Shown here: positions 1 to 8,868 of the stretch, one piece after another
How the letters are laid out: each line of letters opens with the position of its first letter
Numbering within the stretch: position 1 is the stretch's first letter
The notes under the pieces: generated by a model
Seen by the model: the letters and a program-made list of their open reading frames with translations, nothing else
The model's database searches: none
Told to the model about the DNA's origin: nothing
Translations under genes and position numbers: made by a program
DNA from: Roseburia_C amylophila
GTDB lineage: Bacteria > Bacillota > Clostridia > Lachnospirales > Lachnospiraceae
Length of the DNA stretch: 64,000 bases
Direction: 5' to 3'
Assembly: GCF_025567465.1 (NCBI RefSeq)
Contig: NZ_JAOQKI010000004.1
Span: 1-64,000 of the forward strand

Positions 1-21
1 AAAAATAGAAAAATTCATACA

Positions 22-63
22 AAGAAACGCCAAAACCGACATTTGCCGGAGTTGGCGTTTCTT
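22..63. terminator. bidirectional terminator downstream of htpG
   Basis: A perfect 12-bp inverted repeat (22-33 against 52-63, arm AAGAAACGCCAA) has an 18-base loop. Read on the minus strand the stem ends in TTTCTTTG just after the htpG stop, as expected of a Rho-independent terminator. Confidence 0.75.
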
Positions 64-112
64 AATTAGGGACTTATTTTACAGCCCCTTTTGGGTAGTT
101 CTTCTTGAACTT

Positions 113-2209
113 TTATTTTGCCAGCAACATCATGATATCGTTGCTACGCTGGATGAATTTTGTCATAGCATCTACGGATAATGGCTGGTTGCTTAAAACA
201 GCTAAATCGTAAAGCTGCTGACAGAACATTGGTACATGCTCGGAATCTTTGTGATTTAAGATGTACTGGACCAGAGGATGACTGGTATTTAAGGTCAGTG
301 TCTGGTCTGCCGCAAACATGGAAGTATCCATACCGCCCATGCCATTCATGGCATACATTTTCATCATATCCTGCATACGTCTGCCTTCCTCGGAGAGAGT
401 AATAACAGAAGCAATGTCGGCATTTTTCAGTTTGGCAGCTTTAATCGTAAGCTTATCATTCTTTAAGGTATCCTTGAATACTTTGGACAGGGTTTCTTCT
501 GCCTCTTTGGCATCCTCAGCATTTTCCTCTTTCAGGGAATCGGTAAGGTCTGCATCGATTCGCATGAATTTGAATTTCTCATTACGCTGCTCTAACTGGC
601 TGATGAAGGAGGTATCGATATTGTGATTTAAGATAACTGCATCCATGCCCTGTTCCTTGAACATCTTGATATACTGTCCCTGCTGAACCGGATCGGTAAC
701 ATAGTAAATCGGTTTTCTTTCATCCTTTTCTTCTGAGTTAGAAGCAGTATCAGCGGTCTTATCAGCATCAGAAGCATTGTCAGAAGCGGTATCTTCGGTA
801 CTACCTTCCGTATTTTCATCTGCTTTTTCGTCTTCTTTCAGAAGCTCCGGAAGAGTAAGGTACTTATCATCTAAGTTCTTAAAGAGAATGTAATCATTCA
901 TCTTGTCACAGAACTTGGTATCTTTTAAGCAGCCGAATTTGATAAATGGGCTGATGTCATCCCAGTATTTTTCGTAGCTTTCTTTTTCGGTCTTGCACAT
1001 ACCGATTAATTTATCTGCAACTTTTTTGCTGATGTAATCGGAAATCTTCTTTACAAAGCCATCGTTCTGCAGAGCACTACGGGAAACATTAAGCGGAAGG
1101 TCAGGACAGTCAATCACGCCCTTTAAGAGCATTAAGAATTCCGGAATCACTTCCTTAATGTTATCTGCGATAAATACCTGATTATTATATAATTTAATAG
1201 TTCCTTCGATGGAATCGTATTCCGTATTAATCTTCGGGAAGTACAGAATACCTTTTAAGTTAAATGGATAGTCCATATTCAGGTGAATCCAGAATAAAGG
1301 CTCTTTATAATCCATAAATACTTTCCGGTAGAAAGTTTTGTATTCTTCGTCGGTACATTCGCTCGGAGTCTTAGTCCACAGTGGGTTCGTATCATTCAAT
1401 GGAACCGGACGTTTTAAAATCTTAAGCTTTTCGGTTCTTGGAGATACTTCTACGACTTCTTTTTTGCCATTTTCATTTTCTTTTTCTTCTGTCTTTGCTT
1501 CTTCAACGATTGTTTCAATGACAGTATCGGTATCTAATTTATCTTCCGGTTGGATGGTCTCATACTGTGGCTCTGCATTTGCCTTGGTCAGATAGATTGG
1601 TACCGGCATGAAAGAGCAGTACTTCTCAATGACTTCTCTTGCACGATATTCGTTGGCAAATTCCAAAGCATCTTCATTTAAGAATAGAGTAATTTTGGTG
1701 CCGACTTCGGTACGGTCACTGTCTTTCATATCAAATTCTGTACCGCCATCGCATTCCCAGTGAACAGCAGTAGCACCATCTTTATAAGAAAGGGTATCAA
1801 TGTGAACCTCATCTGCAACCATGAAAGCGGAATAGAAGCCCAGTCCGAAATGACCGATAATCTGGTCTTCGTTGGCTTTATCTTTGTATTTCTCCAGAAA
1901 ATCGGTAGCACCGGAGAATGCAATCTGGTTGATATATTCTTCTACTTCATCAGCGGTCATTCCAAGACCGTTATCGATGAAGGTAAGGGTTTTATCGTCT
2001 GGGTTGACAATAACGTGGATTTCAGGCTTATAATCGGCTGGAAGGGTATATTCGCCCATCATTTCCAGCTTCTTTAATTTGGTAATGGCATCACAGCCAT
2101 TGGAAATCAGTTCACGATAGAAAATGTCATGATCGGAATACATCCATTTCTTTATAATCGGAAAAATGTTATCGCTGCTAATTGATAAATTTCCATGTTT
2201 ATTACTCAT
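113..2209 (-). CDS. htpG: Molecular chaperone HtpG (Hsp90 family)
   Basis: This is an ATP-dependent cytosolic Hsp90 chaperone that remodels client proteins. The GHKL ATP-binding signature is visible: ELISNGCDA (E33, N37), DNGLGM at 79-84 and GHFGLGF at 119-125. The middle-domain catalytic arginine lies in NVSRSALQND (R377). At 698 residues it is longer than the roughly 620-650 usual for bacterial HtpG. The extra length comes from a charged linker at about 218-260 and a second acidic Asp/Glu/Ser/Thr-rich insert at about 459-498. The ATG is preceded by AAGGAG at good spacing. The gene is monocistronic on the minus strand and has its own promoter and a CIRCE operator upstream, so HrcA control is likely. 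Confidence 0.97.
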   Translation of the reverse strand: MSNKHGNLSISSDNIFPIIKKWMYSDHDIFYRELISNGCDAITKLKKLEMMGEYTLPADYKPEIHVIVNPDDKTLTFIDNGLGMTADEVEEYINQIAFSGATDFLEKYKDKANEDQIIGHFGLGFYSAFMVADEVHIDTLSYKDGATAVHWECDGGTEFDMKDSDRTEVGTKITLFLNEDALEFANEYRAREVIEKYCSFMPVPIYLTKANAEPQYETIQPEDKLDTDTVIETIVEEAKTEEKENENGKKEVVEVSPRTEKLKILKRPVPLNDTNPLWTKTPSECTDEEYKTFYRKVFMDYKEPLFWIHLNMDYPFNLKGILYFPKINTEYDSIEGTIKLYNNQVFIADNIKEVIPEFLMLLKGVIDCPDLPLNVSRSALQNDGFVKKISDYISKKVADKLIGMCKTEKESYEKYWDDISPFIKFGCLKDTKFCDKMNDYILFKNLDDKYLTLPELLKEDEKADENTEGSTEDTASDNASDADKTADTASNSEEKDERKPIYYVTDPVQQGQYIKMFKEQGMDAVILNHNIDTSFISQLEQRNEKFKFMRIDADLTDSLKEENAEDAKEAEETLSKVFKDTLKNDKLTIKAAKLKNADIASVITLSEEGRRMQDMMKMYAMNGMGGMDTSMFAADQTLTLNTSHPLVQYILNHKDSEHVPMFCQQLYDLAVLSNQPLSVDAMTKFIQRSNDIMMLLAK

Positions 2210-2252
2210 TTAAAACACTCCTTTTCTTTCTCTATATAATTTCTTGTTCTAT

Positions 2253-2273
2253 TTTGTAGTGTCAGACTACAAA
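2253..2273. repeat. perfect inverted repeat in the htpG 5' leader
   Basis: TTTGTAGT (2253-2260), a 5-base loop and ACTACAAA (2266-2273) form a perfect 8-bp palindrome between the predicted htpG -10 box and its start codon. It has no T-run, so it is not a terminator. It could be a second operator or a leader hairpin; its function is unknown. Confidence 0.5.
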
Positions 2274-2284
2274 TCCTAATAGAA

Positions 2285-2313
2285 ATATTATACTTTGCAA
2301 ATTTAAAAGTCAA
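2285..2313 (-). promoter_or_regulatory. htpG promoter
   Basis: On the minus strand, TTGACT (2308-2313) is followed by a 17-base spacer and TAATAT (2285-2290). An overlapping TATAAT at 2287-2292 would give a 15-base spacer. The CIRCE element ends about 7 bp upstream of the -35. Confidence 0.65.
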
Positions 2314-2320
2314 TAGAAAA

Positions 2321-2347
2321 TTAGCACTCTTTAGAAAAGAGTGCTAA
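2321..2347. promoter_or_regulatory. CIRCE operator (HrcA site) upstream of htpG
   Basis: TTAGCACTC (2321-2329), nine bases and GAGTGCTAA (2339-2347) match the CIRCE consensus perfectly. It lies between the htpG promoter and the terminator of the upstream minus-strand gene. HrcA itself is encoded at 36416-37459 behind a second perfect CIRCE. Confidence 0.92.
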
Positions 2348-2350
2348 CAA

Positions 2351-2389
2351 AAATCCGCAACACCAGTATTTATGGGACGCTGCGGATTT
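2351..2389 (-). terminator. terminator of the glycosyltransferase gene
   Basis: AAATCCGCA (2351-2359) pairs with TGCGGATTT (2381-2389). On the minus strand this follows the glycosyltransferase stop codon and ends in a T-rich run, giving a Rho-independent terminator just before the CIRCE element. Confidence 0.7.
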
Positions 2390-2425
2390 CTTAAAAGTTT
2401 ATAAACTTTCCGTTTAATCATTTTT

Positions 2426-3382
2426 TCATTCAGATTTAACAGCTTTATCTGGGCTTAAATTGCTTTCCTGGCAGACATAAATTGGCCGTTTTTTAACCTC
2501 CATATAAGTGCGGGAAAGGTAGGAACCTAAGATTCCGATGCACAGAAGCTGGATACCTCCGATAAAGATAACGATACATGCCATGGACGGCCAGCCGAAA
2601 GCGGAGCCGCCGAATAAAAGCTGCCTTACAATAATAAAGATAATCGCAAGGAAGGAAATGATACACATAAACATTCCGGTAAAGGATGCAAGCTTTAACG
2701 GAGCTGTAGAGAAGGATATCATTCCGTCTAAGGAGTAGCGGACCAGCTGGAAGAAAGACCATTTGGTTTCTCCGGCAATCCGCTCTGTATTTTCAAATTC
2801 AATCCATTTGGTACGGAAACCGACCCAGCCAAATAACCCCTTGGAAAAGCGGTTGTATTCATTTAATTCTAACAACGCATCCACAAAAGGACGGTTCATC
2901 AACCGGAAATCTCTGGCACCATCTACGATATCTGTATCGGACATTTTGCGGATAAGCTTATAGAACATCCGGGCAAAGAAAGAGCGGACAGGCGGTTCTC
3001 CTTTGCGGTTTACCCGTCGTGTGGCAACCGAATCATAGCCTTCTTCCCGGATGGCGTGAAGCATCGAAGGAAGCAGGGAAGGCGGATCCTGTAAATCTGC
3101 ATCCATAATGGCAGTATAATCACTGGTCGAATTTTTCAGACCGGCATAAATAGCCGCTTCTTTTCCAAAATTACGGGAAAAGGAAATATAATATACACTG
3201 TTATCGGAAGAAGCAAGTTTTTTTAGAATGGCAAGGGTATTGTCCGTTGAGCCATCATTGATAAACAGCAGCTTAAGAGAAATCTCTGTAAGCTGTTGTC
3301 TGATTTTTGAAATCTCTTCGTAAAAATACGGAAGTGCTTCTTCTTCATTATAGCAGGGTACAATAATCGTCATTGTTTGCAT
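2426..3382 (-). CDS. GT2-family glycosyltransferase, polyprenyl-phosphate type (GtrB/DPM1-like)
   Basis: This family moves a sugar from a nucleotide donor to a polyprenyl phosphate at the cytoplasmic membrane face. The N-terminal GT-A domain starts TIIVPCYNEEEALP, has the conserved SFSRNFGKEAA segment and the donor/metal motif MDADLQDPP. Two C-terminal membrane helices follow, roughly residues 225-250 and 260-290, as in bactoprenol glucosyltransferases such as GtrB and YkoT. The start is placed at the ATG at 3382, just after the stop of the upstream gene; an earlier TTG would make the two overlap. No GtrA flippase or GtrC transferase lies nearby, so the final acceptor is unknown. Family call is strong, substrate is not determinable. 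Confidence 0.88.
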   Translation of the reverse strand: MQTMTIIVPCYNEEEALPYFYEEISKIRQQLTEISLKLLFINDGSTDNTLAILKKLASSDNSVYYISFSRNFGKEAAIYAGLKNSTSDYTAIMDADLQDPPSLLPSMLHAIREEGYDSVATRRVNRKGEPPVRSFFARMFYKLIRKMSDTDIVDGARDFRLMNRPFVDALLELNEYNRFSKGLFGWVGFRTKWIEFENTERIAGETKWSFFQLVRYSLDGMISFSTAPLKLASFTGMFMCIISFLAIIFIIVRQLLFGGSAFGWPSMACIVIFIGGIQLLCIGILGSYLSRTYMEVKKRPIYVCQESNLSPDKAVKSE

Positions 3383-3389
3383 AAAAGAA

Positions 3390-6300
3390 TCAATCCTTTG
3401 CAAGGTTCTTGTTGGCAGTAGAGAGCATCAGTTTGATACGGTTCAACTGGTTAACCTCACTGGCACCCGGGTCATAGTCGATAGCCACGATGTTAGAAAG
3501 AGGGTACTGGTGACGCAGCTTCTTGATAACACCTTTACCAACCACATGGTTTGGCAGACAGGCAAATGGTTGTGTACATACGATATTATTGGTTCCGGTA
3601 TGAATCAGCTCTAACATTTCACCGGTTAAGAACCAGCCTTCACCGGTCTGGTTACCCTGTGATACAATCTCAGAAGCATATTTTGCCAGTGTTTCAATGT
3701 GGGCAGGTGGATCAAAGTGTTCACTCTTTTCAAATTCGTCACGGGCAGCGGAACGGAGCCATTCGAAAAATCTGATACCGAGGTTTGAGACTCTTGCGGA
3801 TTTCCTGCTCATGCCAAGGTGTTCTGCTTTAAAGTTCTGGTTATAGAAGCAGTAGAGCAGGAAGTCGGTAAGGTCAGGAACAACAGCCTCAGCACCTTCG
3901 GACTCCAGTAAGTCTACCAGATAATTATTTGCGGCTGGAAGGAATTTAACCAGAATCTCACCAACGACACCAACCTTAGGTTTCTTAATGTCTTTCATCG
4001 GAAGACGGTCGAAGTCACGGATGATTTCACGGCACATCTTTTTGTATTTCCGGTGGGAGACAAAGCCCTTCCTGGAAATAAATGCAATGACACGTTCCTT
4101 CCATTTCTCATGAAGTGCATTGGCAGAACCAGGTACTTCCTCATAAGGTCTGGTGCGGTAGAGACAGCGCATGAAAATATCGCCAAACTCCAGGGCATAA
4201 AGACCGTGCTGGATAAGCTGTGGTGTAAATTTAAAGCCTGGGTTCTTCTCTAAGCCGCTTAAGTTGATGGAAATAACCGGAACGTTTTTATAACCGGCTT
4301 TTTCCAAGGCACGGCGGATGAAACCGATATAGTTGCTGGCACGACATCCACCACCGGTCTGGGAGATTAAAATAGCAGTCTTTGTCATATCATATTTTCC
4401 GGACATAACAGCACTCATAATCTGACCGACAACCATAAGGGAAGGGTAGCAGGCATCATTATTTACATATTTTAATCCTACATCTACAGAGTCACGGTTA
4501 TCATTGTCAAGTACAACCAGATGATATCCGGCAGCCTGGAAAGCAGGCTCTAAGAGTTCGAAATGAATCGGTGACATCTGCGGACAGAGAATTGTGTAAC
4601 TGTCACGCATCTCTTCGGTAAATACTACGCGGTTAAAGTTAGCGGGAACGATGGTACGTTTTTCCTGACGTTTTTCTTTGACACGGATAGCAGCAAGAAG
4701 AGAACGGATACGGATTCTTGCGGCACCTAAGTTATTTACTTCATCAATTTTCAGGCAGGTATAAATCTTGCCGGATTTGCTTAGAATGTCATTGACGCAG
4801 TCTGTTGTAACGGCATCTAATCCACAACCGAAGGAATTCAACTGGATTAAATCAAGGTTATCCTGTGTCTTTACAAAGTTTGCTGCAGCATACAGTCTGG
4901 AGTGATACATCCACTGGTCCATAACAATAAGCGGACGCTCTACTTCATGGAGATGTGCTACGGAATCCTCTGTAAGTACAGCTAGACCATAGGAATTAAT
5001 CAGTTCCGGAATACCATGGTTGATTTCCGGATCCACATGATATGGACGGCCGGCAAGTACAATACCACGTTTTCCAGTCTCTTTTAAATATGCTAAAGTT
5101 TCTTCTCCTTTGTGCTTGATATCCTCTCTGGCATTGGAAAGCTCCTGCCATGCAGTTTTCGCGGCAGCTTTGATTTCTTCTGCCGGAATGGAGAACTCTT
5201 CGGTAAAGGTATGTACTAACTGCTCGGTCAGAACGTCAAGGTTGGTAAATGCCATAAAAGGATTTAAGAAACGAACCTGACCTGAAGTAATTTCATCTAC
5301 ATTATTCTTGATATTTTCGGCATAGGATGTAACAATCGGGCAGTTGTAGTGATTGTTAGAATCCGGGAATTCATTTCTTTCATAAGGAATACATGGGTAG
5401 AAAATGAAATCTACCTGATGCTGAATCAGCCAGGATACATGACCGTGGGCAAGCTTGGCCGGATAACATTCGGACTCGCTTGGAATGGAATCAATACCAA
5501 GCTCGTAAATCTTTCTGGTTGACTGTGGAGAGAGTACTACTTCAAATTTTAAAGCTGCAAAGAAGGTTGCCCAGAATGGGTAATTCTCATACATATTTAA
5601 TACTCTCGGAAGTCCTACGGTTCCGCGGGTGGCTTCTTCTTTCTTCAGTGGAGGATAAGCAAAAAGCCGTTCATTCTTATATTCAAAAAGGTTTGGAATA
5701 TTTTCTTTATTCTTTTCTTTGCCAAGTCCACGTTCACAACGGTTACCGGTAATGTAGGAACGGTTGCCGGAGAAACGGTTGATGGTTAAAAGACAGTGGT
5801 TGGTACATCCCTGACAGCGGGTCAGCTTGGTATCAAAGGTCAGTGCATTGATTTCATCAATGGAAAGCATGGAAGTCTGGTAACCTTCCTCATGACGCTC
5901 CCTTGCAATTAAAGCAGCACCAAAAGCACCCATGATTCCTGCAATATCAGGTCTTACCGCTTCACAGCCGGAAATTTTTTCAAAGCTCCGGAGTACCGCA
6001 TCATTGTAGAAGGTTCCACCCTGAACTACGATATGCTCACCTAAATCCTTTGCATCGGAAAGCTTGATAACCTTGAAAAGAGCATTCTTGATAACGGAAT
6101 AAGCAAGACCGGCGGAAATATCAGCAACGCTTGCACCTTCCTTCTGAGCCTGTTTTACCTTGGAATTCATAAATACGGTACAACGGGTTCCAAGGTCAAT
6201 CGGATTTTCAGCAAATAAAGCTTCTTTGGCAAAATCCTGCACACTGTAATTTAATGATTTCGCAAAAGTCTCGATAAAGGAACCGCATCCGGAAGAGCAG

Positions 6301-7637
6301 GCTTCATTTAACTGAACACTGTCAACGGTCTGGTTCTTAATCTTGATGCATTTCATATCCTGACCACCGATGTCTAAGATACAGTCTACATCCGGGTCAA
6401 AGAAAGCCGCTGCATAGTAGTGGGCAACGGTTTCTACCTCACCGTCATCCAGCATAAGGGCAGCTTTTAATAAAGCCTCTCCATAACCGGTGGAGCAGGA
6501 GTGTACAATATGTGCATCCGCTGGTAATAAGGAATAGATTTCTTTGATGGATTTGATGGCAGTAGCCAAAGGACTTCCGTTGTTGCTGCTATAGAAAGAG
6601 TAGAGAAGAGAACCGTCTTCTCCTGCCAGCGCAATTTTGGTTGTGGTGGAACCGGCATCGATTCCAAGGTAGCAGTTTCCTTTGTAAGTAGAAAGATCCG
6701 CTGTCTTTACATTGTGTCCGTTATGACGGGCAGTAAAGGCGTCATAGTCAGCCTGGGTTGCAAAAAGAGGCTCCATACGGGCTACTTCAAATTCCATTTT
6801 AATATCAGAAGACAATTTGTCTAAAATATCGGATAAATCGTAAGTGACATCTTCTTTATAATTTAATGCAGAACCAATGGCTGCAAACAGATGGGAATTT
6901 TCCGGTGCAATAATGTGTTCATCATCCAGTTTTAAGGTGCGGATGAAAGCTTCCTTTAATTCAGAAAGGAAGTGCAGTGGTCCACCTAAGAAAGCAACGT
7001 GACCACGGATTGGTTTTCCACAGGCAAGACCACTGATGGTCTGGTTTACGACTGCCTGGAAAATAGAAGCAGATAAGTCCTCTCTGGTAGCACCTTCATT
7101 AATCAATGGCTGGATATCGGTTTTTGCAAATACACCGCATCGTGCAGCAATCGGATAGATGGCATCATAATTTTTGGCATACTCATTCAGACCGGATGCA
7201 TCTGTCTGGATCAAAGATGCCATCTGGTCAATAAAGGAACCGGTACCACCGGCACAGATACCATTCATACGCTGCTCCACATTACCACCTTCAAAATAAA
7301 TAATTTTGGCATCCTCACCACCAAGCTCAATGGCAACGTCAGTCTGTGGCGCATAGTCCTGTAAGGCAGTAGATACGGAAATAACCTCCTGCACAAACGG
7401 AATGCCAAGATGTTTGGCAAGGGTAAGTCCGCCGGAACCGGTAATCATCGGTGCCAGCTTTAAATTCCCAAGCTTATCAAATGCCTTTTTTAATAAATCC
7501 GTTAAGGTTTCACGGATATTGGCAAAATGTCTTTCGTAGTCTGCAAACAGCAGCTCGTTATTTTTTCCAAGAACAGCAATTTTAACGGTTGTGGAACCGA
7601 TGTCTATTCCCAGTTTGTTAAGATTTTTGTTTTCCAT
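3390..7637 (-). CDS. Giant 2-hydroxyacyl-CoA dehydratase activase-like protein (double BadF/BadG ATPase plus DUF2229)
   Basis: This is a roughly 1415-residue ASKHA-fold ATPase related to the activators that drive one-electron transfer into 2-hydroxyacyl-CoA or benzoyl-CoA dehydratases/reductases. Two tandem activase modules are visible. Each has a phosphate loop (GIDIGSTTVKIAV near residue 13; GIDAGSTTTKIAL near 328) and a cysteine motif expected to hold an Fe-S cluster (CAGGTGSFIDQMA; CSSGCGSFIETFA). A CQGCTNHC motif follows near residue 615, then the DUF2229 and HgdB-like C-terminal half. The ATG at 7637 sits behind AGGGTG; a GTG three codons earlier is possible. No dehydratase alpha/beta genes are adjacent. 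The protein type is common in Clostridia but its substrate is unknown. Confidence 0.88.
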   Translation of the reverse strand: MENKNLNKLGIDIGSTTVKIAVLGKNNELLFADYERHFANIRETLTDLLKKAFDKLGNLKLAPMITGSGGLTLAKHLGIPFVQEVISVSTALQDYAPQTDVAIELGGEDAKIIYFEGGNVEQRMNGICAGGTGSFIDQMASLIQTDASGLNEYAKNYDAIYPIAARCGVFAKTDIQPLINEGATREDLSASIFQAVVNQTISGLACGKPIRGHVAFLGGPLHFLSELKEAFIRTLKLDDEHIIAPENSHLFAAIGSALNYKEDVTYDLSDILDKLSSDIKMEFEVARMEPLFATQADYDAFTARHNGHNVKTADLSTYKGNCYLGIDAGSTTTKIALAGEDGSLLYSFYSSNNGSPLATAIKSIKEIYSLLPADAHIVHSCSTGYGEALLKAALMLDDGEVETVAHYYAAAFFDPDVDCILDIGGQDMKCIKIKNQTVDSVQLNEACSSGCGSFIETFAKSLNYSVQDFAKEALFAENPIDLGTRCTVFMNSKVKQAQKEGASVADISAGLAYSVIKNALFKVIKLSDAKDLGEHIVVQGGTFYNDAVLRSFEKISGCEAVRPDIAGIMGAFGAALIARERHEEGYQTSMLSIDEINALTFDTKLTRCQGCTNHCLLTINRFSGNRSYITGNRCERGLGKEKNKENIPNLFEYKNERLFAYPPLKKEEATRGTVGLPRVLNMYENYPFWATFFAALKFEVVLSPQSTRKIYELGIDSIPSESECYPAKLAHGHVSWLIQHQVDFIFYPCIPYERNEFPDSNNHYNCPIVTSYAENIKNNVDEITSGQVRFLNPFMAFTNLDVLTEQLVHTFTEEFSIPAEEIKAAAKTAWQELSNAREDIKHKGEETLAYLKETGKRGIVLAGRPYHVDPEINHGIPELINSYGLAVLTEDSVAHLHEVERPLIVMDQWMYHSRLYAAANFVKTQDNLDLIQLNSFGCGLDAVTTDCVNDILSKSGKIYTCLKIDEVNNLGAARIRIRSLLAAIRVKEKRQEKRTIVPANFNRVVFTEEMRDSYTILCPQMSPIHFELLEPAFQAAGYHLVVLDNDNRDSVDVGLKYVNNDACYPSLMVVGQIMSAVMSGKYDMTKTAILISQTGGGCRASNYIGFIRRALEKAGYKNVPVISINLSGLEKNPGFKFTPQLIQHGLYALEFGDIFMRCLYRTRPYEEVPGSANALHEKWKERVIAFISRKGFVSHRKYKKMCREIIRDFDRLPMKDIKKPKVGVVGEILVKFLPAANNYLVDLLESEGAEAVVPDLTDFLLYCFYNQNFKAEHLGMSRKSARVSNLGIRFFEWLRSAARDEFEKSEHFDPPAHIETLAKYASEIVSQGNQTGEGWFLTGEMLELIHTGTNNIVCTQPFACLPNHVVGKGVIKKLRHQYPLSNIVAIDYDPGASEVNQLNRIKLMLSTANKNLAKD

Positions 7638-7706
7638 AATAATCACCCTGTATTAGTCTGTTACTTCATATTAATAATGTGTTTCATAAATTCCAAAACA
7701 AAATCC

Positions 7707-7735
7707 ATTATACGACAGTATTTTTCAAAAAACAA
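7707..7735 (-). promoter_or_regulatory. promoter of the activase gene
   Basis: On the minus strand, TTGTTT (7730-7735), a 17-base spacer and a perfect TATAAT (7707-7712) lie about 70 bases upstream of the activase start. Confidence 0.65.
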
Positions 7736-7811
7736 TTCCTAATAAAAGAATTTATGGATTGTTTAGAAATAGTGGGGAATCTGAAATTTTTATGAAGAAA
7801 TCCCAGTGTCG

Positions 7812-7841
7812 TTGACAAATCTTTGGGGATACTTCTATAAT
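7812..7841 (+). promoter_or_regulatory. promoter of the rhomboid-like gene
   Basis: TTGACA (7812-7817), an 18-base spacer and TATAAT (7836-7841) give two consensus boxes about 46 bases before the start codon. Confidence 0.8.
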
Positions 7842-7887
7842 AGTAGATAGATTGCAATAAACTAATTTATGAAATATGAGGTGTAAT

Positions 7888-8748
7888 ATGAATTTTTTGA
7901 ATAAAATGGAGCGTAAAATTGGAAAATACGCCATCCCGAATCTGATGATTTATCTGATTGCAGCATATTGCATCGGATTTGTGATTTATACGGTAAATCC
8001 GAACTTTATGTTGATGCTGACCTTAAGCCCTTATCATATTCTGCATGGACAGGTATGGAGACTGATTACCTGGATTCTGATGCCGACAGACACCAGAGTA
8101 TTCTCACTGCTGATTATGGCGCTTCTTTATTATCAGCTTGGTTCTGCACTGGAACGGAGCTGGGGCACGTTCCGTTTTAATGTTTATATTTTCGGCGGAA
8201 TGTTATTTACCGTAATCGGAGCGTTTATTTTATATGGAATATATGCAGCAGCCGGAACAGGAAGCTTAGAAACAATTTCATTGATTTCAAGCCTTACTTT
8301 CACTACGAATTATATCAATCTGACCATATTCCTTGCCTTTGCGGTCATGTATCCGGAAATGCAGATTTTACTGTTCTTTATTATTCCGGTAAAAATGAAG
8401 TGGATGGCAGTGGTATATGCAGTACTGATTGCAATTAATCTGATTTTAACCAGCTGGGGCGGAAGAATTGCTATCATTATGTCTATTTTAAACTTCCTGA
8501 TTTTCTTCCTGTCTACCAGAAATTACAGAAGGGTATCCCCGAAGGAAATTCACCGGAAGCAGGTATTTAAGGCTCAGATGCGGGAGCCGAGGAGAGGCAG
8601 CATGGTGACAAAGCATAAATGTGCAGTCTGTGGAAGAACTGAGCTGGATGATCCAAACCTGGAATTCCGTTTCTGCTCCAAGTGCGATGGCAATTACGAA
8701 TATTGTCAGGATCACCTGTTTACCCATCAGCATATTAAGCACAGCTAG
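7888..8748 (+). CDS. Rhomboid-fold membrane protein with C-terminal zinc-ribbon-like tail, probably not a protease
   Basis: A 286-residue polytopic membrane protein with about five or six hydrophobic segments across residues 15-210. The pattern ALERSWGTFRFNVYIFGG resembles the rhomboid L1/TM region. The catalytic GxSG motif and the later histidine of active rhomboids are not seen; the matching region reads SLISSLTFTTNYINL. The cytoplasmic tail carries CAVC, CSKC and then Cys and His residues (YCQDHLFTHQHIKH), suggesting a metal-binding knuckle. The start is the ATG behind GAGGTG. The gene has its own promoter and stands alone. It is best treated as a rhomboid pseudoprotease of unknown role. 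Confidence 0.7.
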   Translation: MNFLNKMERKIGKYAIPNLMIYLIAAYCIGFVIYTVNPNFMLMLTLSPYHILHGQVWRLITWILMPTDTRVFSLLIMALLYYQLGSALERSWGTFRFNVYIFGGMLFTVIGAFILYGIYAAAGTGSLETISLISSLTFTTNYINLTIFLAFAVMYPEMQILLFFIIPVKMKWMAVVYAVLIAINLILTSWGGRIAIIMSILNFLIFFLSTRNYRRVSPKEIHRKQVFKAQMREPRRGSMVTKHKCAVCGRTELDDPNLEFRFCSKCDGNYEYCQDHLFTHQHIKHS

Positions 8749-8799
8749 AAAAGGAAAACGCGACCGGACAACATTTTGACGGAACTCCAAAAATCGTTA

Positions 8800-8828
8800 T
8801 TGATTTAGCGGGCGTTTGACTTTATAAT
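8800..8828 (+). promoter_or_regulatory. glnS promoter
   Basis: TTGATT (8800-8805), a 17-base spacer and TATAAT (8823-8828) lie about 40 bases upstream of the glnS ATG, which itself follows AGGAGG at 8855-8860. Confidence 0.78.
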
Positions 8829-8868
8829 AGATATATTAGTGAAGAAACGAACCCAGGAGGAAGACAAA

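Noticed and set aside
3390..7637. Two fused or frameshifted genes instead of one giant activase
   Set aside because: The reading frame is continuous and the double-module, roughly 1400-residue form is a known clostridial architecture.
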